From Notolepis coatsorum (Eukaryota; Chordata; Actinopteri; Aulopiformes; Paralepididae): a stretch of 64,000 nt of DNA. Shown here in pieces: positions 1 to 11,186 of the stretch (position 1 is the stretch's first letter; each line of letters opens with the position of its first letter). Location of the stretch: NCBI GenBank assembly GCA_963971535.1, contig OZ020587.1, positions 160,593,856 to 160,657,855 of the forward strand, read 5' to 3'. The notes under the pieces were generated by a model. The model saw nothing but the letters and a program-made list of their open reading frames with translations. It had not been told where the DNA came from and did no database searches. The position numbers and the translations under genes are program-made.

Positions 1-495
1 GTTTCCATCAGGGTCCCCCATTTTCAATTCATCATATGACACACACGACATACAGATAGACAGTACTGCTACATCTATACATTTATGACATACCAGATTT
101 TCAAATACAGTACTGTTTGTGATACTAAAAAAAATCCAGAAAAAGAGTGTATATACATTTGACATAGAAACTGTGCATTGGAGGAGGTTGGGTAGGTGGG
201 GTGGGGCTGTACATTGGAGGTGGGGGGGGGGGGGGGGGGTTGGGTAGGGGGGGGACAGACTGTACATTGGAATACTGACATACATTTGACATAGAAACTG
301 TACATTGGAGGAGGTTGGGTAGGTGGGGTGGGGTTGGGTGGGGCTGTGCATTGGAGGTGGGGGGGGGGGGGTTGGGTAGGGGGGGGGGGCACTGTACATT
401 GGAATACTGACAAAGCCGTGCTTGGTCTTTATTGTACAACTGGGCTAGGACATTTGTAGGGGCCAGTTTCGAATTGCAGTCTCCCGTAGGTGTTT
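1..495 (-). mobile_element. LINE A, 3' end (antisense), nested host of LINE B
   Basis: This is the 3' untranslated part of a non-LTR retrotransposon in reverse orientation. The same sequence recurs at 3787-3889, 5186-5622, 16168-16356, 19487-19768, 46890-47072, 58794-59220 and 62422-62803, which defines it as a repeat family (LINE A in this annotation). Two tandem ~100-bp blocks (about 172-262 and 293-392) carry long G runs. The final bases match the stretch that follows the RT stop codon in the 59215 copy, but here the sequence switches to LINE B at about 495 and LINE A resumes at about 2516. Confidence 0.8.
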
Positions 496-2515
496 CAAGT
501 TCAAGTTTCAAGTTTCTTTAATAGTTGTCATACAGAAGTACAGAATACTTTTATACAAAATGCTTCTTACTGTTTCGCTCCAGAGACTGTGTTAGACAAG
601 ATAGTATGAAATAAAATAGTATAGCATGTAAAATAGAAGTAAAAATAGAGGTCACAGTGTTCAGTATAGACATATGTACAATGTTCGATGCAGAATAGAA
701 GTAACTGAGTTACCATACAATATACAATATACTATGCAATGTACTAATATACAATACTATATAGTGCAGAGCAGAAATGGGATGAGGTACAATTTAGGTA
801 CAATTTACAGTAAGGTGTGCGAGTTGTAGTGCAAATCCTTTACCAATAAATATAAAGTGTAAAGTGTGTTTAGGTGTTCTAAAGTGTGTAAAGTGGGTGC
901 TGCAGTGAGTTGCCCGTTTAAAGTGAGTGTGTGCGTGTGGATGTGTGTGCTGTGCAGTGATGCCAGTAACGCGTTACTAAGTAACGCGTTATTGTAATCT
1001 GATTACTTTTCCCCGAAAATAGTAATCTAACGCGTTAATCTTTAAAAGCCAGTAATCTGATTGCAGTTACTTGTCCAAGTGGCTGTGCATCACTATTTCG
1101 TTACTATCTCATCATAAATTCATAATGCAGGCGGAATGCAGTATTTTATTTCGTTTTCGACAGTCAAAAATACATTTTGAGCTGTTTTTCTTATTTGGGA
1201 GTGACGTGGTGTGGCAGTGAAAGGGTTAAATACAAAAATGTGTCCCGCGGCGTGACTGGTCCCTCTGTCTGTGAGTGACTCTGCTTTGGTCCAATCACAT
1301 TCCCCATACACAGTCTGCGAATCAGAGGCAGAGTAGGGCGGGTCTTCACAGCACGTCATGTGACATATGCGCCAATCGTGTGACAGCAGGGCTCCGTCGT
1401 CGGAGAATTCCACCCCAAAACGCTTGGCAAAATTAAAAGTGAAACCGCAAGATGACTTTTGCGGTTTCTGTTCAGAATTCCACCCCAAAACGCTTGTCTA
1501 AACGTAGCCTCAGTCACTACTTCACGGCGGAGGAAACAAAATACTGTCTACCGCTAAAAACAGCACATCCAATTGCATTGAAAGCATCTGGAATCACAAC
1601 ACTAGCCGACGCTTCGACTAGGTACAGGAGGGTTGATGGTGGCAGAGCAAAAGCTCTTATTTGCCAGATTTACAGTTAATTTACATGTTAAAGAGAGACT
1701 GATTGTATGTTTATAGAGAGACATTTATAAAAACAATTTAATAGTTACAGTTGATATAATTGAATAGTTCAGCCTGCATTTGTTAGATGTGATACACTGG
1801 TTTTGTAAAACCACTGGCTGGCTGCTCTAATGCTGTGAGCATCATAGACTGCTGCTTTACCATACTTGATGGTACAGAAGCTGAAGCACTAGTTTAACAA
1901 TTTACGTTATGTGCAGAGAAACAAGTTAAAAACAATTTATGCACTTTCAATAAAGCGTTTAAAAAAAAAACGGTTGGGGGAACGACGACGACTTCGTAAC
2001 CTAGTTACTTTCAAAGTAACTAAGTTACTCTGATAATCAAGTAATCAGTAAAGTAACTTAGATTACTTTTTAAAGGAGTAATCAGTAATCAGTAATCAGA
2101 TTACTTTTACAAGTAATCTGTGGCATCACTGGTGCTGTGTGCATTTGATGGTTGCTGCATAGTGTTTATTGTTCGTTGAGCAGCCTGATGGCCTGGGGAT
2201 AGAAGCTGCTTCTGAGTCTTTCTGTGCTCGCCTTAAGACTCCGGTATCGCTTGCTTGACCGCAGCAGTTCAAAGAGGCAGTTGTTCGGGTGGCTGGAGTC
2301 CTTGATGATTCTCTTAGCCTTCCCCCTGCACCGCTTGTTGTAAATGTTCTGGAGGGTGGGAAGCCCCCCTCCAATTGTGCGTTCGGCTGAACGTGTCACT
2401 CTTTGTAGTCTGCTACGGTCTTGTGCAGTGCTATTCCCAAACCAGGAGGTGATGTTGCCAGTCAGGATGCTCTCGATTGTACATGAGTAGAAGTTCCTAA
2501 GGATCTTCTGACTGA
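496..2515 (-). mobile_element. LINE B, 5'-truncated, inserted in LINE A and split by a hAT element
   Basis: Antisense LINE fragment. 496-954 is its 3' UTR, repeated at 47878-48360. 2132-2515 encodes, on the minus strand, the last ~110 residues of a reverse-transcriptase ORF2 protein ending in the motif SFYPQAIRLLN, which I recognise as a C-terminal block common in fish LINE polyproteins. It is 5' truncated at about 2515, exactly where LINE A coding sequence resumes. A GGTGTTY-like sequence lies at both junctions and may be an imperfect TSD. The coding part is only the tail of the protein, so the copy is dead. Clade assignment is uncertain. Confidence 0.7.
955..2131. mobile_element. Non-autonomous hAT element with perfect 8-bp TSD
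   Basis: The element starts CAGTGATGCCAGTAA and ends with the inverted ...GGCATCACTG, and is flanked by the exact 8-bp duplication GTGCTGTG (947-954 and 2132-2139). An 8-bp TSD with CAGTG/CACTG ends is the hAT signature. The subterminal parts are rich in AGTAATC and its complement (many copies at 1010-1060 and 1990-2120), probable transposase-binding repeats. Inside, a 22-bp block beginning AATTCCACCCCAAAACGC occurs twice (about 1407 and 1475). No transposase is encoded; the open frame at 1452-1679 is short and unrecognised. The related LINE B copy at 48300-48350 has an unoccupied site. Confidence 0.85.
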
Positions 2516-3560
2516 CATGGGTGTTCTTTGAGTGTTTTTGAAGGTGGGTAGTGATTCACATTCCTTTACAGCTTTGGGTAGGGCGTTCCACATTGATGTG
2601 GCATAATTGCGAAACGTGTTTAGTCCCTTGTTTGAGCCGAATCTGGGTTTTACATGATTTGTGGAGCTCCCTCTGGTGTTGTGATCGTGGTATTCACTGA
2701 CCTTTGGGAAGTATTTTGACATGTACATGGGTACCTTGGTCGTGTATTGTATCTAGTAGACCAGGCCCATTGCAAGTTGCTGTACTCTGTCGTCTACTCT
2801 AAGCCATCCTAGGTTGGCAAAGTGTGCAGGGGTGAGGTGGGTTCTAGGAGTCAGGTCAAGCAGTAGTCTGACTAGTTTGTTTTGAGATGTTTGTCATTTG
2901 GTTTTTAGTGCCTTTGAGGTGCTTTGGTACCATGAGGTGCAAGCATAGTCATAGTACCCTTGAATGAGTGCTCCTGCCAGAGTCTTCAGGGTATTCTTGT
3001 TTACCAGAGAGGAGAACCGGTACAAGAATCGAGTTCGTTGGTTGACTTTTTTTTATTACATTGGATGTCATTTTGTCACAGGAAAGATTAGCCTCTAGGA
3101 TGGAACCCAGATCTTTCCTTGTGACAATATTGTCACCCACTGTAACTGAGAAGCCGTCGGTCTTGCTGAGTTTGTTATTTGAACCGAAGAGAATGGACTC
3201 TGTTTTGCCCATGTGTAATGATAGTTTGTTGTCGGCGAGCCATATGCAGATTTTGCCTAGTTCCGAGCTGAGGGTTTTTTCAACCTGTAACTTGTTCTTG
3301 TCAGAGACCAGCAGGGCTGAGTGGTCCGCAAACAGGAACAAGTTGCAGTCACAAGCTGACGACATGTCATTTGCATAAATTAGGAACAGTAGTGGTCCTA
3401 GTATGCTTCCTTGTGGAACACCACAGTTCATTGTGAGGGGGGGGGGGGATAGGGTACCGTTTACCTCCACCATCTGTTCTCTCTCCTCCAGGTAGGATTG
3501 TATCCAGCTCACTGATAAACTATCAAAACCAATTGCTTTTAGCTTGTCAATCAGAATGGT
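2516..3560 (-). pseudogene. LINE A reverse transcriptase, C-terminal half, decayed
   Basis: Minus-strand remnant of a CR1/L2/Rex-like non-LTR reverse transcriptase. Visible in order: the finger/palm block CGVPQGSILGPLLF (around 3400), the catalytic box, which here reads LFADHSALL (second catalytic Asp replaced by His; the copy at 60050 has FADD), the thumb region, and the C-terminal block with RGSSTNH and MWNALP. The frame is broken near 2730-2960 and again around 3085, and a G run at 3438-3447 adds length uncertainty. The protein would have primed reverse transcription of the element's own RNA. A dead copy; its 3' end continues at 1-495 beyond the LINE B insertion. Confidence 0.8.
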
Positions 3561-3661
3561 GTGTCATCATGTGTGTGTCATTATAACCGTGCTGTAATAT
3601 GAATGCCTTTATTAGTTGTGTTCGATTGGCTATAATATGATTTTTAGAGGCATCTATTTTG

Positions 3662-3889
3662 AATGAATGAATGAATGAATGAATGAATGAATGAATGAAT
3701 GAATGAATGAATGAATGAATGAATGAATGAATGAATGAATGAATGAATGAATGAATGAATGAATGAATGAATGAATGAATGAAAACTTTATTTAACAGAT
3801 TGCAGAATGGGTACAATACAGTACGGCTCAATACACACAATTGTTAAGGGGATGCAGACCAGAGAAAGACGTTTGTCTTGTTTATTAGC
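3662..3889 (-). mobile_element. LINE A 3' end with long (GAAT)n tail
   Basis: About 120 bp of (GAAT)n (3662-3783), which is the 3' tail of an antisense LINE A insertion, followed by ~105 bp of LINE A 3' end. LINE A tails elsewhere are (ATCA)n or (TTCA)n-like, so the tail motif is variable. The insertion is flanked by an inverted, not direct, copy of a ~23-bp sequence containing TTTTTAGAGGCATC (3637-3661 and 3905-3930), so it probably landed in the loop of an older hairpin element. Confidence 0.75.
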
Positions 3890-4104
3890 CTAATACCGAC
3901 AACAAAATAGATGCCTCTAAAAATCATATACTATTAGGTAGCCTATATGAATTACATATAATAGCAGCCATAGCCTACATTATGCAACAGTAACTTGCGC
4001 ATACCAGTGTATGCGACGGACCAGTGTATACCTTATATCATATCATATTCATAATAGTTTACTCTATCAGCATACCAGCATGTAATACGTTCTGAGTGTG
4101 TATC

Positions 4105-4510
4105 TACCTCAACTCCTTATTATTTTGCGCATAGATTGCAGAAATACGGGAACGTTTTGATTTATATTAAAAGGCTTTGACATTGTAAAACTAAATACGT
4201 GGAATTCTGTAAGCATAATACAAGTCATATCACCCACACGATATATGCTCTGTGTCCAGAGCATGTATGCTTTTCATTCATTTAAGACACATTATTGCAA
4301 GGGTTTTCTCATTGCAATGCGTTTTTTATTCTTTCTTATACAGTAGGAAGGGGGAAGAACACTATATCGTGGGTGTTCATATGACTTGTATTCTGCTTAC
4401 AGCTTCGAAATTCCACTTGTTTCGTTTAACGTAAAGCCTTTTAAATATAATCAAAACGTTCCTGTGTTTCTGCGGTCTGTGCGCAAAATAATAACGAGTT
4501 GAGCTACGCG
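4105..4510. repeat. Foldback (long hairpin) element
   Basis: Two imperfect inverted arms of about 140-150 bp (roughly 4108-4250 and 4362-4508) surround a ~110-bp loop. The arms share blocks such as TTATTATTTTGCGCA, GGAACGTTTTGATT, AAAAGGCTTT and ATACAAGTCATAT in mirrored order, with about 80% identity by eye. No coding potential. A transcript would fold into a long imperfect hairpin. It could be a MITE or an inverted duplication; no TSD was found. Confidence 0.6.
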
Positions 4511-4739
4511 GAGCGCAGTCAGTCAGTACACCCCGTATATTCCGATAACGCTATATAAACCATGCTGCATTCATTCGGAGATAAAGACCTATTATTCCAA
4601 ATGCTATTTATAGGGTTTTGACCATAATTACACTACTGTTGCTATTTTACAATGAACTATAATGAATTACGGTTCATACAGAACACGCCAGTGTTGAAAC
4701 TAATGCACAGAAGCTTATTTCCTTGTTGTAATAATATAT

Positions 4740-4915
4740 TCTACCAACGGGCGCCAGCTACGCATGCTCTGGGCTGTGCGTAGACATACGCACAAAGTCA
4801 AGTTCACGTTCAAATTGATAAATCCCACACTTTGCTTAGAAATGGTTGTACGCACGGGTTAAGCACATATCTGTGCGTACGCAATGTTGATGAATGAGGG
4901 CCCTTAGTCTACAAG
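4740..4915. mobile_element. Harbinger-type MITE remnant
   Basis: It carries GTGCGTACGCA-type repeats, a TTGATAAATCCCAC motif and the terminal signature GATGAATGAGGGCCC. The same signature ends the block at 33150-33382 (GATAAATGAGGGCCC). I recognise this as the end of a fish MITE family, probably PIF/Harbinger; the opposite end was not located. Confidence 0.4.
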
Positions 4916-5622
4916 ATACACTACATGACTAAGGCACCCATGATGTACATGTCAAATTACTTCCCAAAGGTCAGTGAATACCACGACCACAACACCAGAG
5001 GGAGCTCCACAAATCATGTTAAACCCAGATTCGGCTCAAACAAGGGACTAAACATGTTTCGCAATGCCACATCAATGTGGAACGCCCTACCCACAGCTGT
5101 AAAGGAATGTGAATCACTACCCACTTTCAAAACCACTCTCAAAAAGCACCTATGGGAGACTGCAATTAGAAACTGGCCCCTGTAAATGTCCTAACCCAAC
5201 CCCCTCCAATGTACAGTAAATGTCCTATTTAACCCAATAATACACGAGACCCTCTTCTTGGGACCAAGTAAGGTTTTGTCGATCGATAATCCAATGTACA
5301 GTTCCCCCCCCCACCCCACCCCACCTACCCAACCCCCCTTCCACCCCACCTACCCAACCTCCTCCAATGTACAGTTTTTTTGTCAAAAGTATATACTCTC
5401 TTTTTTAGACCCTCTTTTGTATCACAAACAGTACTGTATTTGTAAATCTGGTATGTCATAAATGTACTGTATTTGTACTGTATTTGTAAATCTGTTATGT
5501 CATAAATGTATCGATGTAGCAGTACTGTATGTCATGTATGTCATATATGTTATGATGAATTGAAAATGGGGGACCCTGATGTAAACAAGACGAAAGTCTT
5601 TCTCTGGTCTGCATCCCCTTAA
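4916..5622 (+). mobile_element. LINE A copy, sense, 5'-truncated, split by piggyBac-like element
   Basis: Forward copy of LINE A containing the last ~85 residues of the RT frame (4925-5185, with RGSSTNH and MWNALP motifs) and then the 3' UTR. LINE A sequence runs up to ...CCCC TTAA at 5619-5622 and resumes after the 2.2-kb insertion as TTAACAATTGTGT at 7808-7820, before joining sequence upstream of the TRIM pseudogene. Confidence 0.8.
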
Positions 5623-6329
5623 CACTTTCAGAGTCGGCCGTGTTTTCATTTTTACCCCCTCGAATGCCCAGCAACCACTTCAACGTTAGCGTTAATATCG
5701 CCTAATCTATGTTTTAAATTATGGCTATGTGTCTAATCTGCCCGTCACTTATCAATGACTCATTTTCCAGTCAACATTGTCGAAGCGGATTGTTTTTTTA
5801 TCAGTTCATTTCCGTTTTATAGCATTTTGAAAAGCCCTCGTTTTCACGGAAAATAAAAAGAATCGGTGATAAACGCCCTGTACTGTAATATTCTAGAACG
5901 TTGTAATTTTTCTGCCTATTTATTAATCGTTTTCAAATAAACGCTAGATTATCGATAGTATATGTGTACGTATGGACACTGGTGCCGCAAGCTGAAAATC
6001 GATTCTCTTAGTTCCTGATCGCTCGCACAGACAAACAGCCATATCACACATATGGGAAAAGCTTATATCTCCGTGAAAACAGGTCTGATTATCCTAAGGG
6101 CGCTTTCACATATAGTTTTGGTGGACTCTGTGCGGTTCTGGTGGTGAAGTTGCAACATTGTTGCATTCGTCATTTGGTTCGTCTGCATTCACATAGCAAT
6201 TTGTCAAGCGCACCAAACTTTCTGAACAATGTCACGCGGTCGAAAAGGGCGCTCGTCTATTGGACACAATGGAGAGTGGAAATCCCTCCCCTTCAGGAAG
6301 TGAAATCCACGAAAACACAAACAGCGCAA

Positions 6330-6503
6330 GAAGCGTGATAGTAGAAGAGTGTGGCATTGATCCATCGTTCGATTATAACCCATTACCGCCTTCCTCTCGC
6401 TAAACAACTTGTACACCTCGTTGTTTTTGTGAGTGCTCACAAGCAGCTGTTTTATTTGGTCTTCTGTCCATATGTCGATCAGGGCTTTCACTTCGCCCAA
6501 GTC
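6330..6503 (-). pseudogene. Myb/SANT-like DNA-binding protein remnant (Harbinger accessory)
   Basis: Minus-strand reading frame whose start resembles the trihelix/Myb-SANT domain found in Harbinger-associated proteins: ALIDIW, then NNEVYKLFSER, then GYNRTMDQC, which match the usual spacing of helix 1 (acidic, W), helix 2 (N..VY..) and helix 3 (G..RT..QC). In Harbinger elements such a protein binds element ends and brings in the nuclease. Only one domain of about 50 residues is recognisable; the frame beyond (to about 6204) is not conserved-looking. Upstream of 6500 the frame is open into repeat sequence, so the true start is unknown. Position inside Harbinger-like ends supports the call. Confidence 0.5.
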
Positions 6504-6517
6504 TGTCCACGAGACAT

Positions 6518-7163
<646 letters not shown>

Positions 7164-7945
7164 TTATCAGGTGACTTCCTATATTTGGTCCGCGTTTGGT
7201 CCGATGAAGCGAACCGAGACATATGTTTTTTGGCGGACCAGTGTTCGCGTGTTTGGTCCGCACTAGAGTTCGACTGCGCATTCACACCACCCCAAAAAAG
7301 CGGACTATCGAATTCTGGTCCGATAGTCCGGACCAAACAGCTCTGGTGTGAAAGCGACCTAAGACTGGTAAAATAGATTCCTTACCTGAGATCAGATGGT
7401 ATCCAAATGGATTATTCCAATTCCTGATCGCCATTCCAAAAATCGATCCTTTTATTGATCCAATGCTACGTACTGTAAAGACATATTACACGCTGTTCTG
7501 ATGGTCCACAATGACTCCGAGCGGCTCTGGGTACATGCGTGCGAAGTAAAATGTGGATTCCGGAGTTTTTTTTTCTCATCCATTTTCATTGAGTCCATTC
7601 CAAAAGGGTGCATTACCATCTGGGAGACGATAGGGGGCTCTTTTTTCACATCTGAGCGCCTGATGGAGCTGGTTTCCCAACGGTAGACTCGGTTGATGAA
7701 ATATGAATTCAGATCGCTAATAAAAAAAAAATCACGCTAATTGTCGTGATGGGCATTCAGGGGGCGGACTGCTAACACGTGTTATGTCATCCGTGGCATC
7801 CAAAGTGTTAACAATTGTGTTTCCGATTCTCATCCCTAAACAGTGACTTCAACCAGCTGCTCACTGAATCTAAGTAAGTTTATAACAAAAGTTAAAGTAA
7901 ACTTCAGGGAGCATTCCAGAGGAGGGAGTGTTGCTGAGTGACAAA

Positions 7946-8323
7946 ATGGCTTCGTCTCATTTTGAAAAGGATATGTCTTGTCCCGTGTGCCGTGAGATCT
8001 ACACAGATCCTGTCGTCTTGTCGTGTGGCCACAGCTTCTGTAAAGCCTGTCTGCAACAATCCTGGAGAGACAGAGAAGACAAGGACTGTCCACTTTGTAG
8101 GAAAGTCTCTTCAAGTTCAGATCCTCCTCGTAACTTTACTTTGAAGAACCTGTGTGAGGCCTTCAGGGAAAGAGCACGTCTTGAGGTGCTCTGCAGTCAC
8201 GGTGAGAAACGCAAGCTCTTCTGGCTGGATGACCTCCAGCCCATCTGTGTGGTGTGTCAGACCTCCAAAAAACACAAGGGCCACAACTTCTGCCCCATAG
8301 ATGAAGCTTTGAAGGATTACAAG
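7946..8323 (+). pseudogene. TRIM exon 1: RING finger and B-box 2
   Basis: 126 codons from ATG 7946 to a GT donor at 8324 (AAG|GTATGG). Residues ~12-52 form a complete C3HC4 RING (CPVCREIYTDP, CGHSFCKACL, CPLCRK). Residues ~88-118 form a B-box 2 (CSHGEKRKLF, CVVCQTSKKHKGHNF), but the position usually CLDD/CLED after LF is Trp (LFWLDD), removing one expected zinc ligand. The ATG at 7946 is chosen because the frame is open only a few codons upstream (to a TTG at 7928) and MASSHFEKDMSCPVC fits the family start. By itself this exon could encode a RING domain, so a truncated product is conceivable. Confidence 0.88.
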
Positions 8324-8527
8324 GTATGGCAAAATCATTATTATATTAATTTATTCAATCTTTAATTATACTCAATAAATACACAGAGTAATTATACTAA
8401 TTTACAGTGTTGTCACGTTGTTAATGAATACAGAAACGTTAGACAATCAGAACAATTAGATGGGATTAGATTCAGACACTGATGTTGGAGTTGATTTATT
8501 TTTGTCCACAACGTAGGAGGTGTAGGA

Positions 8528-9092
8528 GTGAATATCAGTATGGGAGTCAATGTCAGTGTGGGAGTCAATGTCAGTGTGGGAGTCAATGTCAGTGTGGGAG
8601 TCAATGTCAGTGTGGGAGTCAATGTCAGTGTGGGAGTCAATGTCAGTGTGGGAGTCAATGTCAGTGTGAGAGTCAATGTCAGTGTGAGAGTCAATGTCAG
8701 TGTGGGAGTCAATGTCAGCATGGGAGTCAATGTCAGTGTGGGAGTCAATGTCAGTGTGGGAGTCAATATCAGTGTGGGAGTCAATGTCAGCATGGGAGTC
8801 AATGTCAGTGTGGGAGTCAATGTCAGTGTGGGAGTCAATGTCAGTGTGGGAGTCAATGTCCGTGTGGGAGTCAATGTCAGTGTGGGAGTCGATGTCAGTG
8901 TGGGAGTCAATGTCAGTGTGGGAGTCAATGTCAGTGTGGGAGTCAATGTCAGTGTAGGAGTCAATGTCAGTGTGGGAGTCAATGTCAGTGTGGGAGTCAA
9001 TGTCAGTGTGGGAGTCAATGTCAGTGTGGGAGTCGATGTCAGTGTGGGAGTCGATGTCAGAGTGGGAGTCAATGTCAGTGTGGGAGTCCAGG
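8528..9092. repeat. 18-bp minisatellite in TRIM intron 1
   Basis: About 31 tandem copies of an 18-bp unit (consensus GTGTGGGAGTCAATGTCA), with scattered single-base variants (for example GTCGATG, CATGGGAG). Because 18 is a multiple of three and the unit lacks stops, several frames are open through it; these are not genes. It lies between TRIM exon 1 and exon 2. Confidence 0.92.
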
Positions 9093-9402
9093 GTGGCCTG
9101 GGTGGCAAACGTACTCCAGTCCGTGTGTTGAAACCGGTGCTACAGCTCAGAGTCCGCAGGGGGAAGACTTGTGTCTTTCAAGTGAAATGTATAATGAATG
9201 AATGAATTCCATTGCAGGAGAAGCTCCAGGCTCCACTGAAGACCTTACGCGACAATCTACAGGTCTTTAAAGAAATCAAACAAACGGCTTCCGGTTTGAC
9301 CGCGGAAGAACATGGCTGCTTAACTCGCAAGCTCCCCGACAGCAAAATGATATAGCCCCGGAAAACATTTATTAACAGCACCAGGGTATATATTTAATAG
9401 GG

Positions 9403-10581
9403 ATGAAAGAAGGGGCTATCACGAGACGTAGGGCGAACACGATTACAACTGAAAAGGACGACGGAATGGCAGAGAATGACGACGTAACGGGAGGAAAAGA
9501 TGGCGACGATGACTGTGAACGAGAGGCCACGCTGTTGAACATATAGAAGGAGCTCAAAGACTTCGGAAAAGACAATGAACGTCAATTTCGGGAAATAAAG
9601 AATGATATGAACAGAATGAACGACAGGCTCGGTGAAACGGAGGGGAGAATCGGAGAAAATGAAAATGTGCTCGATGCGGCGACGGTTTTAATCAAGAAAC
9701 TGATACAGAGGCAGGCCGACATGGAGGCTAAACTGCTCGACCAAGAGGGCAGAACGAGGAGAGAGAACCTGCGGGTGTATGGTATCCCTGAGGAGAAAGA
9801 GGGAAAGGACATGCATGGATTTCTAGACGGCCTGTTTAAGGACGCACTCGGCCTGCCTCATGACATGGACCTTCGTATCGAACGAGCACACCGGGCATTG
9901 GCCCCAAGGCCTAACAACCAGCGGTCAATCGTGGTTAAGTTTGGGAGTTACAAAATGAAGGAAGAGATAATACGCCGAACGTGGCAGAAGAAAAACGTCT
10001 CATGTGACAACGAACGCTTCTATGTCGACCATGACTTTCCCACTGAAATACTGAAGAAGCGGGGAGAATATGCCGAGGCCAAGAGAATAATGAAGGAGAA
10101 GAATCTCAAGTTCCAGACACCGTATCCAGCGAAGATGAGGGTATTCTACGAGGATGGCACCCGCCTGTACCAGAGCGCAGCGGAGGCGACAGCGGATATG
10201 GCAAAACGTGGATTCAAGATCACCGTGGTGAACCCGACTACCGACCCGGATCGAGAGGAGATACTGCGGCTGTCTACCTGGCAGACAGTGGGAAGAAAAC
10301 GGGGACCGGGGGACGACATGCAGGCGACGGGACTGAAGGCCCCGCACAGCAGGGCAATGGACATCACGGATACCGGGAGAAACTACAGGGATTCAGACGG
10401 GGACAGTCGGAGGCGGACAATTAAGATAAAGTTCATGAAGCGCATGGATACAGATAAGTCACAGGGGCATCGTCATAGAATAAATAACATCACAAAATGC
10501 CAATATGTATATGAAAAAAAAAAAAAAAAAGAAAAAGTGATTAAAAAAAAGCGATTAAAAAAAAAGAAAAGAAAGATGTGA
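9403..10581 (+). pseudogene. L1 ORF1p (RNA-binding chaperone), one in-frame stop
   Basis: The frame begins at ATG 9403 (or 9466, same frame), hits one TAG at 9544-9546, and then is open to 10581. Downstream of the stop it shows the L1 ORF1p plan: a heptad-rich coiled coil (about 9600-9760, RMNDRLGETEGRIGENEN), an RRM-like domain starting RRENLRVYGIPE, the FYVDHDFP segment, and a C-terminal domain with YPAKMRVFY. ORF1p trimerises and coats L1 RNA. The C terminus runs into A-rich lysine codons (10515-10580), which may reflect a frameshift in an A run. An ATG at 9607 after the stop could still start a protein lacking the N-terminal extension. Confidence 0.82.
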
Positions 10582-11186
10582 AATGAGAATAGAGGGCAAT
10601 GAATAGGAGAGTATGCTAAAAATGTGGGAGGGGAAATATCCCGGATGGATAAAGAAAAAGTATAACGAAATGAACCACAGTCCATTATGGCTATGTCATA
10701 GAAGTTACAATGTACCAATATATATCTAAGAGGTATACAAATGTTAATTGTTGGAAGAGGGGGGGGGGGGAAACGTTACCGTTTTGACAAGTTCAGTTGA
10801 ATTGATCGCACTGTATATAGATTACAGTGTGAGCCATACGTTACATCAGGGTATACAAAATAGTAGGGGCACAGTTTTGGGCAACCTGCCTTGTGCCATA
10901 TGCACTCCTCTGTTAGTCGAGGGGGACCAAGGTGCACGGGTGAGTATCGATCTCACCCTCGGTACAATTGTTCTATCTGGGGTCCTATCGAACGTAGCTT
11001 GGGTAAATGTGGGGGGGGGGAATGTATTTATGTTTTTATATGTTCTTTTTTATTTCATTGTGTACTACACTATTGTATATATATCTTCACAGTCTTAGGT
11101 TCTAGATATAGAAATGTGGGAGATTGCGCCCCAGACATAGAGGTACTACGTCCTGGATTGCACAGGGGAGATACATTACGAGGAAT

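Noticed and set aside
8528..9092. CRISPR-like array
   Set aside because: Units are directly contiguous with no unique spacers, and the genome is eukaryotic.
8413..9205. Cys-Gln-, Val-Asn- and Thr-Leu-repeat proteins of over 200 codons
   Set aside because: All come from the 18-bp minisatellite; all forward frames and one reverse frame are open simply because the unit length is a multiple of three.
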